Below, piece by piece: positions 22,091-33,306 of a stretch of DNA of 64,000 nt. Numbering within the stretch: the first letter of the stretch is position 1; the number at the start of each line of letters is the position of its first letter. Location of the stretch: positions 23,569,061 through 23,633,060 of the forward strand of contig CM067075.1 of the NCBI GenBank assembly GCA_033980235.1. The letters run 5' to 3'. The position numbers and the translations under genes were made by a program. The notes under the pieces were generated by a model. The model made no database searches and had not been told where the DNA came from. It saw only the letters and a program-made list of their open reading frames with translations. The DNA comes from Diadema setosum (taxonomy: Eukaryota; Echinodermata; Echinoidea; Diadematoida; Diadematidae).

Positions 22091-23686
22091 AATAAAACTA
22101 ATTGACTCTAGAGGTAACATAGTATGCTAACAGCAGCCGTCCTCATTTGCAAAGTATTTTCATTCCCGAACATATGCTCAGGTTTGCTGATATACATTGT
22201 ACATCTACACTGCTCAAGTGGGGGAAGACGTTTTAAAAAGATATGTTCACTATTGTCTAGATTGTAGGTAATCCTATGAACTCTTATTTGTTAAAAAGTG
22301 TAAATAGGAAAAGGCAATCAAAGATTTACTGACAATCAGTCAAACTGAACATTCCTAACCTCCAGCTCAACTTTCCTTCAGCCATTTCGGATTTGTATTG
22401 CTTTGCTGCCTTGTTTTAGCATTTTTGGTTAAAGTAGCCTTCATATTGGTGTGAAAGTGTGTACAACACATGTACACACACATACACACAACGTATGCTT
22501 ACAGCATATCCACAAGTATATCGAGCACAGTGGAATCAAATGAAACATATTAGAGCAGCATCTATGTGCCAAATGAAATTTCATTCAGAGTATCACTACT
22601 ACACGTGTGTGTGCATAATATACGTGTACTATATATAGTATATTCCTGTTGGAATGGAATACTCGGTTCAATCCACCAACACTCTCAATCACCATATCAG
22701 AGCGGTACAGAAAGCCTGACAGACGGACAGCCATCTTCTGCAAAAGTAATTCCCTCTTATCCCTTGCACTCATTAGGAGTATAGTTCAAGGCAGCACATT
22801 GGGGTACAGAGGAAATATTACAATGCATTGCAGTGCTGAGCACGCTGTGGATATACATACACACATATACCTGTATGATATTATGTATCCATATCTTATG
22901 ACTTCTTTCCATACAGAGTCTATGCATGGACATCACTGACTTCTATACAGTTCTACACAGTGTGACACCAATCAATCATGTTTGTGAAACATCTTTCACT
23001 ACGGAGGGAGCAAAAAAAAAACACTGATGAAAGGAGTTGAAAAATGCAATGGCTCCTCAAGAGAAAAAATATCCTAATCAAAATTTCCACACTGCACTGT
23101 AAAAGTGGACATTTTCGCTCATTTTACTTGACATGAAACTAGCCCAAAGATAACAACACACAACTTGGTTTGCTTGTTAAGATGCCATACAATCATATAT
23201 TTCAATTCTATGGAGCTAAAAACACATAAAATGCATCCTACCCAGCCAGGCATGAAAACTTATTTGTGTAAAAATTTCTGCTTTCACAGTAACTGAAGCA
23301 TGAAAGTCACACAACATTGCATAACACTGACTTTGGGTTTAGACTACTATTTATAGAGACAAATATAGAGAGACCCGTACATAGTGTGCCAATATGTTTG
23401 TACAGAGCATAGACACACAGATTGATAGAGAAACGGATGTGTAGACAACATTCTATTCTTGCAACTGATCAGACACATAACTCTGAAATGAAATATATTT
23501 AAACTAACAGTTTCGGAACTACTGGTACATGCTCTTTGAGTGATTTATGACAGTAGCAGAGAATGAATATAATGGCTATTCCCTTGAAAAGTTGATGAGA
23601 TAATCATGCATTTCTGATAGTAGAAGAGAGGAAATGATCCTAATTGATATATGCAAACGAGGATCGATTCCAACAGATGAGCACAT
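22091..23686. other. Unique sequence, no supported gene
   Basis: One exon-like spot on the minus strand (acceptor TTACTTTTGCAG at 22742) leads into a 40-codon frame (KMAVRLSGFLYRSDMVIES…) but no donor or homology supports it. Confidence 0.4.
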
Positions 23687-24026
23687 ACCCTGCGTTCACA
23701 TTGTCCCCCGCGCCGCGGGGAAAGTCCCGAGCTGTGGGACTTTCTCCTCCAAAACCATAATGTGAACGCTCGCTGGGACTTGTCCCCTCGTCCCCGCGAA
23801 TCAAGTCGGGTACGGGGACAAGATTTGGAGGGGAGAGTGACCTTGGGGCGAAATTGATAGCGTCCAGCTGTGGTCATCAAATGTGCGCATGCGCTGTGCC
23901 TGGTAGAGCTCGCCCCAAGCTCCAATTGAGCCCACAGCTCGGGGACCAATGTGAACGGTCAGTCGTAAAAAAGATAAGATCTCTTGAGGCTGTCCCCGCG
24001 GCGCGGGGGACAATGTGAACGCGGTG
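23687..24026. mobile_element. 340 bp GC-rich inverted-repeat element
   Basis: GCGTTCACATTGTCCCCCGC followed by GCCGCGGGGA at the left mirrors TCCCCGCGGCGCGGGGGACA followed by ATGTGAACGC at the right, about 30 bp of near-perfect inverted repeat. Further 'gtccc(c/g)' and 'ccaatgtgaac' pieces recur inside (23757, 23948). The frames of 134 and 114 codons crossing it are composition artefacts. Confidence 0.85.
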
Positions 24027-25310
24027 TCTATGGGCAAAGGCAACACTGAGCTTCGCATTAGACAAATTCGATAATGACAACATTCATCACAAGGCAGCTT
24101 TTTATGGCTAATAGCTTGAATTCCGTTTGTGAGAATACAGCACATTTATAAAACAGAAGCCTGGAGGCTAATCACTTTCCCTTGCAGACAATGTGCCTTA
24201 TGTAGTTTGATTTTAACGAGCCACAATTCCTCTACCAGTAAAATTCCAGACCATGTTCAAGTTGCCAGTAATGTACTGTATAGAGGAAGATCATCAGAAC
24301 AGACTGGTACCAGCTTCTTTATAATTGGACTTAGAATAAGAAAGATATTGAATTCCTATGGTTGACATGCAGTTGCAACCAATATCATCATTCCATGAAG
24401 TGAATCTATGAAGTTCAAAAACCTAAACTTTGATGAAACAAGTTCTGTCACTTGATCATCTGATTTAGAAATCTCTATTGATTAAAAGTCAGCCTAACCC
24501 TCTGTGTACCACAGTAATTACCTATCCATAGGTTTGTGTGCAAAATTTGTGCACATTTCTGTACATAGAAAGGGTCAGACATGATGGGCCATTGAATCAC
24601 TGAGTATCTTTCAAAGAAACATCTACATCCAGGCACCTTAAAGGTAGGGAATCCCATTTGCACGCCTTAAATGAAGAGTTGTATAAATACAGTGGTATGT
24701 TGAAGAGAGTATCATTTTTAATATAAACTCCCATAAAGTATTGAAAGTGGAAGGTAACATTTAGTACATTTTTTTGACCGTTAGATTTTGAATTCAATTG
24801 TTTTCGGGGCTCATCGTAAATTCCAGTACATTACTAGGCTACCTTTGCAGACCCATGTACTGCATGTGTGTCCATCATGTATATTTTGTGAAGAAAGTTC
24901 ATCAAGACTTACAAACATTTCTATATACACTCTTGCCACACACTCTATATGTTATTACATCAGCTCTTGTACTTTTAGATTTGTGTTTATAGATCACAAA
25001 TACAGAAGAATGCAACAAAAAGGCTGAAGTGTGGCTGACACACAGAACTACTGAGTAGTTGAGTTTTGTGCATTATTCAAATTTTAGATAACTGTTGACT
25101 TCCAAATTTCTAAGCAGTGGCCTAAGCAAGTCCCCTGAGGTTCATATTTAATGTTTTGCTGCATTTTGGGAGGTCTGTAAAAGGTATCCCCTACCTTTAA
25201 AAGTCTATATGTTATGTCTGAACAAATGCAGTATTGGCAGAGTGTAGCCATTGAAATCCCATCTGCATACAGAGAGGAACAGGATGGCAAAAACGACACA
25301 GCATATTAAC
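24027..25310. other. Unique AT-rich sequence, nothing recognised
   Basis: Short frames only; no inverted-repeat ends. Confidence 0.5.
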
Positions 25311-25402
25311 CCATTGAGGACGACTCCCGAGTATGCTCGGGCTGGGGTCTATGGAAAATGCATGTTGTAGCAAAATCAGTCTATCCTCAACACCTCTAGT
25401 GT
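25311..25402. mobile_element. TTAA-type element copy
   Basis: TTAACCCATTGAGGACGACT, then CCCGAGTATGCTCGGGCTGG and TGTTGTAGCAAAATCAGTCT, ending 'atcctcaacacctc'. The right terminal repeat is degraded. Confidence 0.75.
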
Positions 25403-25869
25403 GACATTATACACAAACACATGCGCACACACCAACTCACATGTGCACACGAAAAGCCTTGGAATATGAAACTGAGGTTTTCTACCATCTCACATCCTTA
25501 ACCCTTTATATGCCTAGCTACTACCATTTTTCGCCAGCATCAATAATCCATCCTAGAATGACCAACTCATAAAGTTAGCAAGTCCATTCAGGCGCAGCGG
25601 CAACGCACATCAGACCCACAGAAAGGGCATAATGACACAGTTGGGGATTACTGGGATTAGGTAATCTCTATTCGTAGACAATACAATACATTTTCAGACA
25701 TCTGTACCAATCAGCACAGAAAGTGCTCACTCCAGGATGCATAGCTGATAACTTCCTAACCTGTTCCATATTGAAATCTAAAATTATTATTAGCACATGA
25801 AATTTTCATTGATTTGTAAGCCAAGCATAACCACTTAAATGCTTCCATCATTATGTTGCTATGACCTAT

Positions 25870-25883
25870 GTTGCCATGGCAAC
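25870..25883. promoter_or_regulatory. Perfect X-box GTTGCCATGGCAAC
   Basis: A 14-base perfect palindrome matching the RFX-factor consensus GTTNCCATGGNAAC. It is the first of three in 316 bases. Confidence 0.45.
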
Positions 25884-26025
25884 TGTCCTATCAGGCATGA
25901 TGTTTACCTTGAAAACATTCATCTATATTGCTAACAGCCAGAGTAGGAACTTTTTTTTTTTATAGTAGTAATATGTTTTGACAAAGAAATGTTTGTGTTC
26001 TTCCAACAGCAATGCCTCCGAAGTC

Positions 26026-26039
26026 GTTGCCACAGCAAC
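26026..26039. promoter_or_regulatory. X-box-like GTTGCCACAGCAAC
   Basis: Both half-sites of the RFX motif are intact and the two central bases differ from the perfect palindrome. It is the second of three in the cluster. Confidence 0.4.
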
Positions 26040-26171
26040 CACCATCTTTTAGAGGATTTGTGACTTTGGCTGACCAAGATTTTGATGGCAAATGATGTTT
26101 CAAGTTGAAACAGAAATGCTGAGACACTCATGTTATGTTTTTACATCATTTTATTATAAAGGTATGTAATT

Positions 26172-26185
26172 GTTACCATGGCAAC
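26172..26185. promoter_or_regulatory. X-box GTTACCATGGCAAC
   Basis: It fits GTTNCCATGGNAAC exactly. It is the third of the cluster. Confidence 0.45.
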
Positions 26186-26839
26186 AGAAAATGTCATAAT
26201 TCTGAAGGGTTCAATATCCAAATCTGCTTAAAATATGGTCAATCTGCATGTGTTTCAAATTTGGTACTTTAGACAATTTGAATAATTTGTCTGATTTACT
26301 GGGCTGTGATGCTGGACTAATAGCACCTTTTCCATATGATAAAAAGAACTAACTGTAAAACCACCATTTGTGTTTGCATGTATTGTTTAAGAATTTCAGG
26401 AGGAGCCAACATTCGCAAAATTAAAATGCAAGTGAAAGTTCTTGTCTGTACTATCTGCACTATATGTGGTGAATGCCAGTGGTAATTCGAGAAAATTTCA
26501 TGCCCCCCAAAAAAGACCATCAGCTGCAATTTGTCTATATATCGTTCTGGTTTTACAGTACGGTATGTTATTCCAGGGTCAGGAATGAGTAGGCTTACAT
26601 GGGGATTCAGTATAATAGAGGATACATGTCTTTAAACTGTGTTTAAATTGTCTAACTGTCAAGAAGATTTCAGATGAGAAGGGAGCCTACTTGTACATGT
26701 AGCTGTTTCATAGTTTTGGAGCAGTAGAGTCAAGAGCTGTATGTCTAGGGTATCAAGATTTACCACTGGAGAGCAGAAACAAGGCAAACGCCAATGATGT
26801 CTCGCCCGCATATCGCAATTTGGGATTATAGTGTTTGTC

Positions 26840-27180
26840 AATGTAAGTTCATTGACCTTTGACCTTGTCTGCCTTAAAACCAATAATCGAACTTGACTAG
26901 CATCTTTACATGATGTACTGGTGTGAGTTTTGTGGTCACAGCTCAAATCTGTGGAAAGTTATTGAGAGCACACAATATAATGGTGCTGAAATCAGGGAAA
27001 GTTCTTTGACCTTTTGACCCTTGTCAGACTTCACTCATGATAATATTCAAACTTGAACAGTATTTTTAGGTCATGGTCCTATTTTGTGAGTTTGGTGGTC
27101 AAAGCTCAAAGCTGTGGAAAGTTTGAGAGAGTACAACAAATTATTGTTGATGCGAACAATGCCGATACCGATGGTGGAAA
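26840..27180. repeat. Two tandem ~165 bp units with 'TTGACCTTTGACC'
   Basis: Each unit has 'ttgacctt(t)tgacc', 'cttgtc(t/a)g', 'tcaaacttgaac', 'gtgagttt(t/g)gtggtca', 'agctcaaa' and 'ctgtggaaagtt'. The units begin near 26848 and 27005. It resembles the body of the long TTTGACC elements without their ends, so it is probably a decayed relative. Confidence 0.55.
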
Positions 27181-27544
27181 AGTGATGCCTACATGTATGT
27201 ATCACTATCGCTACACGGGCAGGACAATAAAATTATCAAAATGATACTTAGCTCCTGCTCTTTGTCCACACATTGTCTGCACTTTCATCCTGGAAAGAAT
27301 AACCACAAGCCAGCCAGCAAGCATCAACTTCAAGGTTTTAACCTTGCTATGCACAGACTTCATCCAGTGCACTATTCAAATGCCACTGATGATTAAATGC
27401 ATGAAGTCATCCAAAACAGAACAAAGAAATTCCAAAGAAACGATGCGTCCCGGATTACTGTACACGGCCACAATAAAAAAGAGGGCCTTTCCTCAAATCA
27501 CGGCCAGCTGTAATTTGGAGTCCATTATGAGAACTAGTTCCACA

Positions 27545-27800
27545 TCAACCAACTTCAGCTGTTATTGCGGGTCTTAATCCATGGCTCAATGCAGGGATGC
27601 CTGCAGGAAGTGTTGGGGGGAAAAGTGAAAAAAAAACAACTTCAGTTGTTTTCGCGAGTAAATCCACAGTCCATTGTGGGGATGCTACAGGGAATGGCAA
27701 AGTAAAACAAAAAAAAAAATATAAAGTGAAAAACACAAACAACTTTACCCATTATTGCATGTCTTAATCCATGTCCCAACGCAGGGATGCTACAGCCAGA
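27545..27800. repeat. Three diverged ~95 bp tandem units
   Basis: The units start near 27550, 27641 and 27740. They share 'caactt', 'gttatt(g)c', 'cttaatccatg', 'cagggatgc' and an A-rich end. Substitutions are many, so the array is old. Confidence 0.6.
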
Positions 27801-29260
27801 GTTGAGAAAGAAAGTATGAAGAAAAAATAATAATAAACTGAGCTAAACCAACTTAAATCGGCCAGTGAAAAGTAAAACATCGTCCCCTTCTAAGGCTTGA
27901 CTGCACTCACTTCAAAATGATCTAAGATCAAAGAGTGTTGCCAAATCAAACAAAAAAGCAATAACAGGAAATTTGTTCAATAAGTGAAAAAAAAAAAACA
28001 CATTCATGGTCAAAACATATCCAAGTGCTAAAAGCAATCTAATCATCATCTCATAGGATGACAAATGATGAAACCCTCATGCGCTCAAGCCAATCAAGTT
28101 TGAGCAAACATCATAACTTATGCTGAATCACATAAGGAGCATTGCAAATATCCTTATTTCCCACAGAATTGCAATCTTTCCAAGAAATAGATATGAATGA
28201 AAGTATGGCAAAATAAAACTCTAGCTCAGTAAAAGTACTCTACTGCTACATGGCTATCACTTCACAAAAAAATGTAGGTCCAGGAATATTCAAAATTCTG
28301 ATTTCTGTTGGGGCATTTGTGTTATCATATTCAATAGAACTACTTTTTGGACTATCAATTTCCATGAAAGATAAAATTGGGGTTTTTTTTTTATTATTTC
28401 ATCTCTTCTAATCAAGAACAGAATTCTAATTAGCATTACACCAAGTACTGACCCATAAACCTTTTACTCTAAAAAAACAAAAGTTCTAACTTCAAATCTA
28501 CAATGTGTCTTCATGACAACTTTGGCAAAAGAAAAAACAAACAATACAAAACAAAACAAACATTGAAAAAAAAAGATATGATCATCAGCTTATCAAGATT
28601 ATTTATGTACTTAGAATCTGAACAGATTAAGATTATTTACCTTGGCTGCACCAGGTTAAGAGGGAAAAATGTAAAAGGAAAAACACTTGGAACCTCTTCC
28701 AGTCAAAAACATGGCTTGTACAGATGGAGTGGTCACTGGACACCAAATCGACTATTAAACATGTACCTGGCAGACCACAGGGGTCTGGGAGCAGTCTTGT
28801 TGCTGTTACTTCTTGAGGCTAAGAAAGTCAAGAGTCATCTTTGGAAGATGTGAAGGAAGTGAAACATGAAATATTGGATTCTGAAACAGGAACACAGTAT
28901 GTAACCTGGCACTACACACTTCACTATACGGAAGAAGGAAGAGATGGCTGTAGTATTTATTATCAAAAGGTACTTGATACGAAATGTGTATCATAATGTT
29001 TAAAACCAGTCCTTTGGTAATTGCTTTTCTGGTCATTACAGAAACTTGACTCCTTGATACCCCCTCCCTCTCCCCCTCCCCTTTCCCCTCCTCCCCCCCC
29101 CCCCCCTCCAAAAAAAAAACAGCAAAGAAAACAGTATGAGCACTGTGAGTTACTAATTTTCATTATAATCTTCAGTTTTTTTCTCCGACAGTGTGAATTA
29201 TAACTATTAAAGCATTTTTATCTGTTCTACAGCTACAAGGAGTTCTACTTCATATTATGC
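27801..29260. other. Unique AT-rich sequence with a C/A tract
   Basis: A 116-codon plus frame (28503-28853) starts in A-rich DNA and has no recognised domain. On the minus strand CTTTCTTAG and CCAG|GTACAT bracket a 50-base exon-like piece (near 28820-28770) that I do not accept. A C-run and A-run lie at 29090-29120. Confidence 0.4.
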
Positions 29261-29435
29261 CAGTGGCAGATCCAGAGGGGGGCGCAATTGGCGCACACCC
29301 CCCCCCCCCCTTATTTTTTTGTTAAAAACAAAAGAAATAAAAAGAAAAAAATGAAATGAAACCTGGAAGTGGCACCAGAAATATTAGTTGCCCCCCCCCC
29401 CCCCCACCTTTACAGAATTCCTGGATCCACCCCTG
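29261..29435. mobile_element. 175 bp inverted-repeat element with 'GGATCCA' ends
   Basis: CAGTGGCAGATCCAGAGGGG at the left pairs with CCTGGATCCACCCCTG at the right. C-runs flank an A-rich middle. This end type is common among small inverted-repeat elements of marine invertebrates. Confidence 0.65.
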
Positions 29436-30598
29436 TATGTGGCATATATATTTGCTGGTGCTTTTCATTTTCACTACCCTACTCATTCTTTGAATTTGGT
29501 TGTTTCGGACATATGTAACATCCCCATCCATCTTTCTTCCTTGGTCCATCTCTGCAATGTTGTGATACTTATTCTTCTTTAGAGTGAAAACAGGTAAGGG
29601 TTTGGGAACCCGTATTGCACCATTTCATATTTGCATGCAATATATCGAAAGAGCCTACCAAAAAACTTATCTGGCTGACGCGATTTGCCGGTATGATGAG
29701 TTGTTTTGGAGTATTTTGAGATCAAGAATAAAGGTCGGTATACCAACTTTCATTCCAGAAGGATCCAGCCCCGCCATCAAAGTGAGGCCGAGTTGTTCCC
29801 AAGTCCGAGTTAGCCTAACCCCAATCGAGTAAGTTCTGAGATGCGAACATTTTTGGTTAATATTTTGCATTTTCATCATTACCAAACGAGATATCCTCTT
29901 ATTATAACATTATCCGAAACAATTCTTAGGCATATGTGCACATTTTGGAGCGAAATTTGACAATTTTGCAAGCGTACCAGAACTATGTTTTGCCTTTAAC
30001 TTTTCCTCCTCCTGCAAACAAGGTTTCCCTTGACACACTGCCTATAAAGCGCTTCCATTATTACGATGACCTAGATAAGAGCGGGATTCACACTGCTTCA
30101 ATTTGAATAGAAGGATACAGATCAAAGATTTAATAGCAATCCGAATCCAAAGATTTTCGCCTGATAGCACAATCAGCATCGCAATCCAAATCCCTCACGA
30201 GTATTTTGGTATCATCGGAATAATTTTGCACTGCAGCCAGATTGTAAATGCTGGAGCAAATAGTCTCAAGATCTTTTATCCCATCATTCAAAACAGTTCA
30301 CGAACACGAGGGCAAGGGTCACCATTTCAGCAGATTTGAAGCATGCGCAGTTTGGTCAACAAATGATCACGATCAGCAATTTGAAGGGATATTTCTGTTC
30401 GTCTGAATGGACTGTACAAAAAATTTTGATATTTCGATCACGATCTACAAGAGATCCTTTTTATTTGTCTGCTTGAATGGCACATGGTAATAATTTGTGT
30501 GACTTAAAATGTCCTAAATACTCTCTACAGAATGCCCAGGGCAGAGAAGAGGAAAGAAGATGTACCAGCCCCCCCCCCCCCCTATACAGTAGCCTATC
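29436..30598. other. Unique sequence; one plus frame of 82 codons
   Basis: The frame at 29584-29832 (…YLADAICRYDELFWSILRSR…) ends at CGA|GTAAGTTC, a fair donor, but no acceptor fits. The 'ggtcggtataccaactttcattccag' section looks repeat-like. Undecided. Confidence 0.3.
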
Positions 30599-31498
30599 GA
30601 GCGTGTTTCTACTGAGCGATGAAAATTCCAGGTGATGCGAGGCGATGCGAGGTGATTCGCAGTGAGACGCGGTGATGCGCGGTGACATCTCGGATTTTTC
30701 CTCAGTAGAAACAGATCGGGTAGTGGCGAATGCGCGGTGATGCGAGGTGCTCCGTTGTCCACCTTTTGAGGTGGTCGATGCGCGGTGAACTGATGCGAGG
30801 GACGATTCTCAGTAGAAACACACCAGGTAGCGAAATTCGCAGTGTACCGGAAGTCTCGATTATTGGGAGCTTTCGCCCCGCGCATTTCAATTTGGTTCAT
30901 ACGCACACTCCGACACTTGTGTATACACAGCGACCATAGTTTCGCACACATCATGCCTTGTACCAACTCTTACTAAATACATGAGGTGGTACATGTGAAT
31001 TGCGTGCATTCATCGTCTATTGTTTGCGTGCCCAACAGCCTATTATAGTATACAGGCCTACTCTGATTTTTATACTGCCTTCATTTTCCCATAGTATTGT
31101 ATCGTCTCGAAGTTGTAGATTCCCTAATTCGTTTTCGCTGGAATACTAACGTTAGTATGTCGTAGCCCCAAGAGAGCATTAACTGAACCCTAGATCTGCA
31201 ATGATTCCTTATAACAAAGTGGCAGAAAATGTTGATGAGGGGCATTTTTGAATGGAAAAACTAAACGAAATTCAGTGGCCTACCACAAAATGGCAGTGCA
31301 GAGGCAGCGTGACCCGATCTGTGACCTGAAAATACACGACTTCCGGATTCACTGCATTTTGCACGTCACCTTCCATCACCGCATATTTTATTGCTCAGTA
31401 GAAACAGCTCGAGTGGTCGTAAAATACGAGGCGATGCGGGAGACAAAATTCGCGGTGATGCGAGGTGATGCGAGGTGCTATCAGTAGAAACACACTCT
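30599..31498. mobile_element. 900 bp inverted-repeat element with GATGCGAGGT repeats
   Basis: GAGCGTGTTTCTACTGAGCG at the left mirrors TATCAGTAGAAACACACTC at the right. Sub-terminal regions are tandem variants of 'gatgcgaggtgatgcgcggtga' on both sides (30630-30800, 31430-31480). The terminal motif CAGTAGAAACA also occurs internally at 30702, 30812 and 31399. The 150-codon minus frame over it is built from these repeats. Confidence 0.75.
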
Positions 31499-31640
31499 AT
31501 ACCATTAAGCCTGATGTACAAGTAGCGAGGTGCTATCAGTAGAAACACACTCTATACCATTAAGCCTGATGTACAAGTTGCGAGGTGCTATCAGTAGAAA
31601 CACGCTCTAAACCATTAAGCCTGATGTACAAGTTGCGAAG
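31498..31640. repeat. Tandem copies of the element's right end, ~54 bp unit
   Basis: Unit: 'tataccattaagcctgatg', 'tacaagt(a/t)gcgaggtgct', 'atcagtagaaacac(a/g)ctc'. It repeats from about 31498, 31552 and 31606. The copies are almost identical, so the duplication is recent compared with the element. Confidence 0.8.
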
Positions 31641-31715
31641 GGGTTTCCTCATCAGCATTCATCAGCGCGTACAAATGGAAATCGAATGCCTGTAGAACAG
31701 TCACTGGCACCATCT

Positions 31716-31721
31716 TTTATT
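31716..31721 (-). terminator. AATAAA poly(A) signal after the 78-residue ORF
   Basis: On the minus strand GTAATAAAAG lies about 70 bases past the TGA of the small ORF at 32025-31789. The spacing suits a short 3' UTR, but the hexamer is common by chance in AT-rich DNA. Confidence 0.3.
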
Positions 31722-31788
31722 ACAAAGTCTCTTTGGCTTAGATTTATGTTGTCAAGGGACCACGACGACGGAGACCTATAATCCACCA

Positions 31789-32025
31789 TCACTTCTCAGT
31801 GTCTGCCTTGCAGTATTCAAGAAAATAGTCCTCAGAATATATTCTCCCCATGACTGTAATCGTCACCTTGGGACCATCTTGCAAGCCCCGTCTGACAGGG
31901 AGATTTGCAATCATTGTGTGTAACAGCCAACTGCAGTTGCCATGACGACGAATGAGAGATGCCTTGCCAATTGGAGGTTGTCTGCCTTTGCCTGACTCCA
32001 CATTTTCAGTGTGTTTTATACTCAT
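31789..32025 (-). CDS. Small intronless ORF, 78 residues, unidentified
   Basis: The ATG at 32025-32023 follows an in-frame TGA two codons upstream, so the frame starts here unless a splice site sits in between. The product is hydrophilic and basic at first (ESGKGRQPPIGK), then has RRHGNCSWLLHTMIANLPVR and a C-terminal VMGRIYSEDYFLEYCK. Residue mix and codon use look protein-like rather than random, and no repeat family overlaps it. On the minus strand an AATAAA lies at 31721-31716, about 70 bases after the stop. It may be a small gene, a retrocopy fragment or the last exon of something larger. I cannot assign a function. Confidence 0.35.
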   Translation of the reverse strand: MSIKHTENVESGKGRQPPIGKASLIRRHGNCSWLLHTMIANLPVRRGLQDGPKVTITVMGRIYSEDYFLEYCKADTEK

Positions 32026-32195
32026 TTGCTTTCAGTGGACACTGCAATTTTACGTGTTTCAACTGCTATAAACTAGTCTACTCACATCTACTAGATCACA
32101 AGATTTTATAGGAATTACTATTCATGTGGTGTGGTGCCATGACACAAATTGCATTATGTGACTGTAGACAGAATAGGATAAAATTAGAGACATAG

Positions 32196-32363
32196 CAGGG
32201 AATAATTTTCCTGGGCAATTTGCTATGCGTTTTTGTACGAGTGCTATATAAAATGTCATTTGCATAGCAATTTCATTACATAGACTTGTACACTATTTTG
32301 TTTGAAATGTATGTCCATCGACTAAAATTGCTATTCAATTTCAAGAAGGAAAATTATTCCCTG
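32196..32363. mobile_element. 168 bp inverted-repeat element, CAGGGAATA ends, copy 1
   Basis: CAGGGAATAATTTTCC at the left and GGAAAATTATTCCCTG at the right are perfect inverted repeats. CATAG flanks both sides (32191-32195 and 32364-32368), a probable target duplication. Confidence 0.85.
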
Positions 32364-33306
32364 CATAGATATGCCTTAAAAAGAATATAAATATTTATGT
32401 CCATCTTGACAAATGCTGTCAAAATTTTACACTTTGAAAAGTTCATTCTTGTCATCTAATACAAAGCATCAAAAATTTATAGAAATTCAAGGACTGTTGC
32501 ATGGAAAAATTGTTGACTAATTTTTATTTGCAAGGTCTAGACTCTTCACAGAAAAAAAAAAACAAACAAACAAAGACAATATTTTACATGTGTCAAACAC
32601 ATACTACAAAATGGGTATAAAAAATTCTAAATCTTTCAAACATCTGCAAAATCAAGAGTGATACTGAAATAGAAAATTTCACACAAAAATTCCTCGCGAA
32701 CAAAAAAACAAGAATCCATATTTCCCCTAAAAAGCCTGCAGACCTACAAAATTATGATATTCAGTTACAAAATATTCAACACTGTAATTTCAGAATTTCC
32801 TTATTTTTTTACAAACAGAAGTCAAGGATGTGTCACAGAAATTGGAAAAATCCAACACTTCTTGAAAAAAAAAAGTACAACCCTGATTGATCAGTCCCAA
32901 GAGAGCACACTTTGGTAATACAGGTCTGTTTTCCTTCATAACTGTCAACAAACAAACAAAAAAACAATCCAATACTCGTGGCTCAATAAGCCAAGAATAT
33001 ATTAATGTCCACTGACAATATTGATTTTTTTGATGTTCCTAAAATCATCTGTCAAGCATGAGCACAATTTCAATCATATTTGTAGATAATTTCAGTCTGT
33101 ACAAAGGCCAAAGCCCTGTTGCATGACAGTTGGAAACAAACATAAACGCCAGAAAATCAATCATAAAGTCTCTGAATACTCAAGTCTGATTGGCTAATAT
33201 TTAACTTATGTTTGATTTTTTTTTTATTTTTATGTTTGATTGCATCTTTTAAAATACAACAGGGCCCAGAAAAGACTGAGACAAGAGTTTAATTATAAAT
33301 GCTTGT

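Noticed and set aside
23545..24145. Overlapping 134- and 114-codon minus frames
   Set aside because: Both cross the GC-rich inverted-repeat element and change character at its borders.
30514..30966. 150-codon minus frame rich in Arg/His/Ser/Pro
   Set aside because: It is built from GATGCGAGGT-type tandem repeats of the element at 30599.
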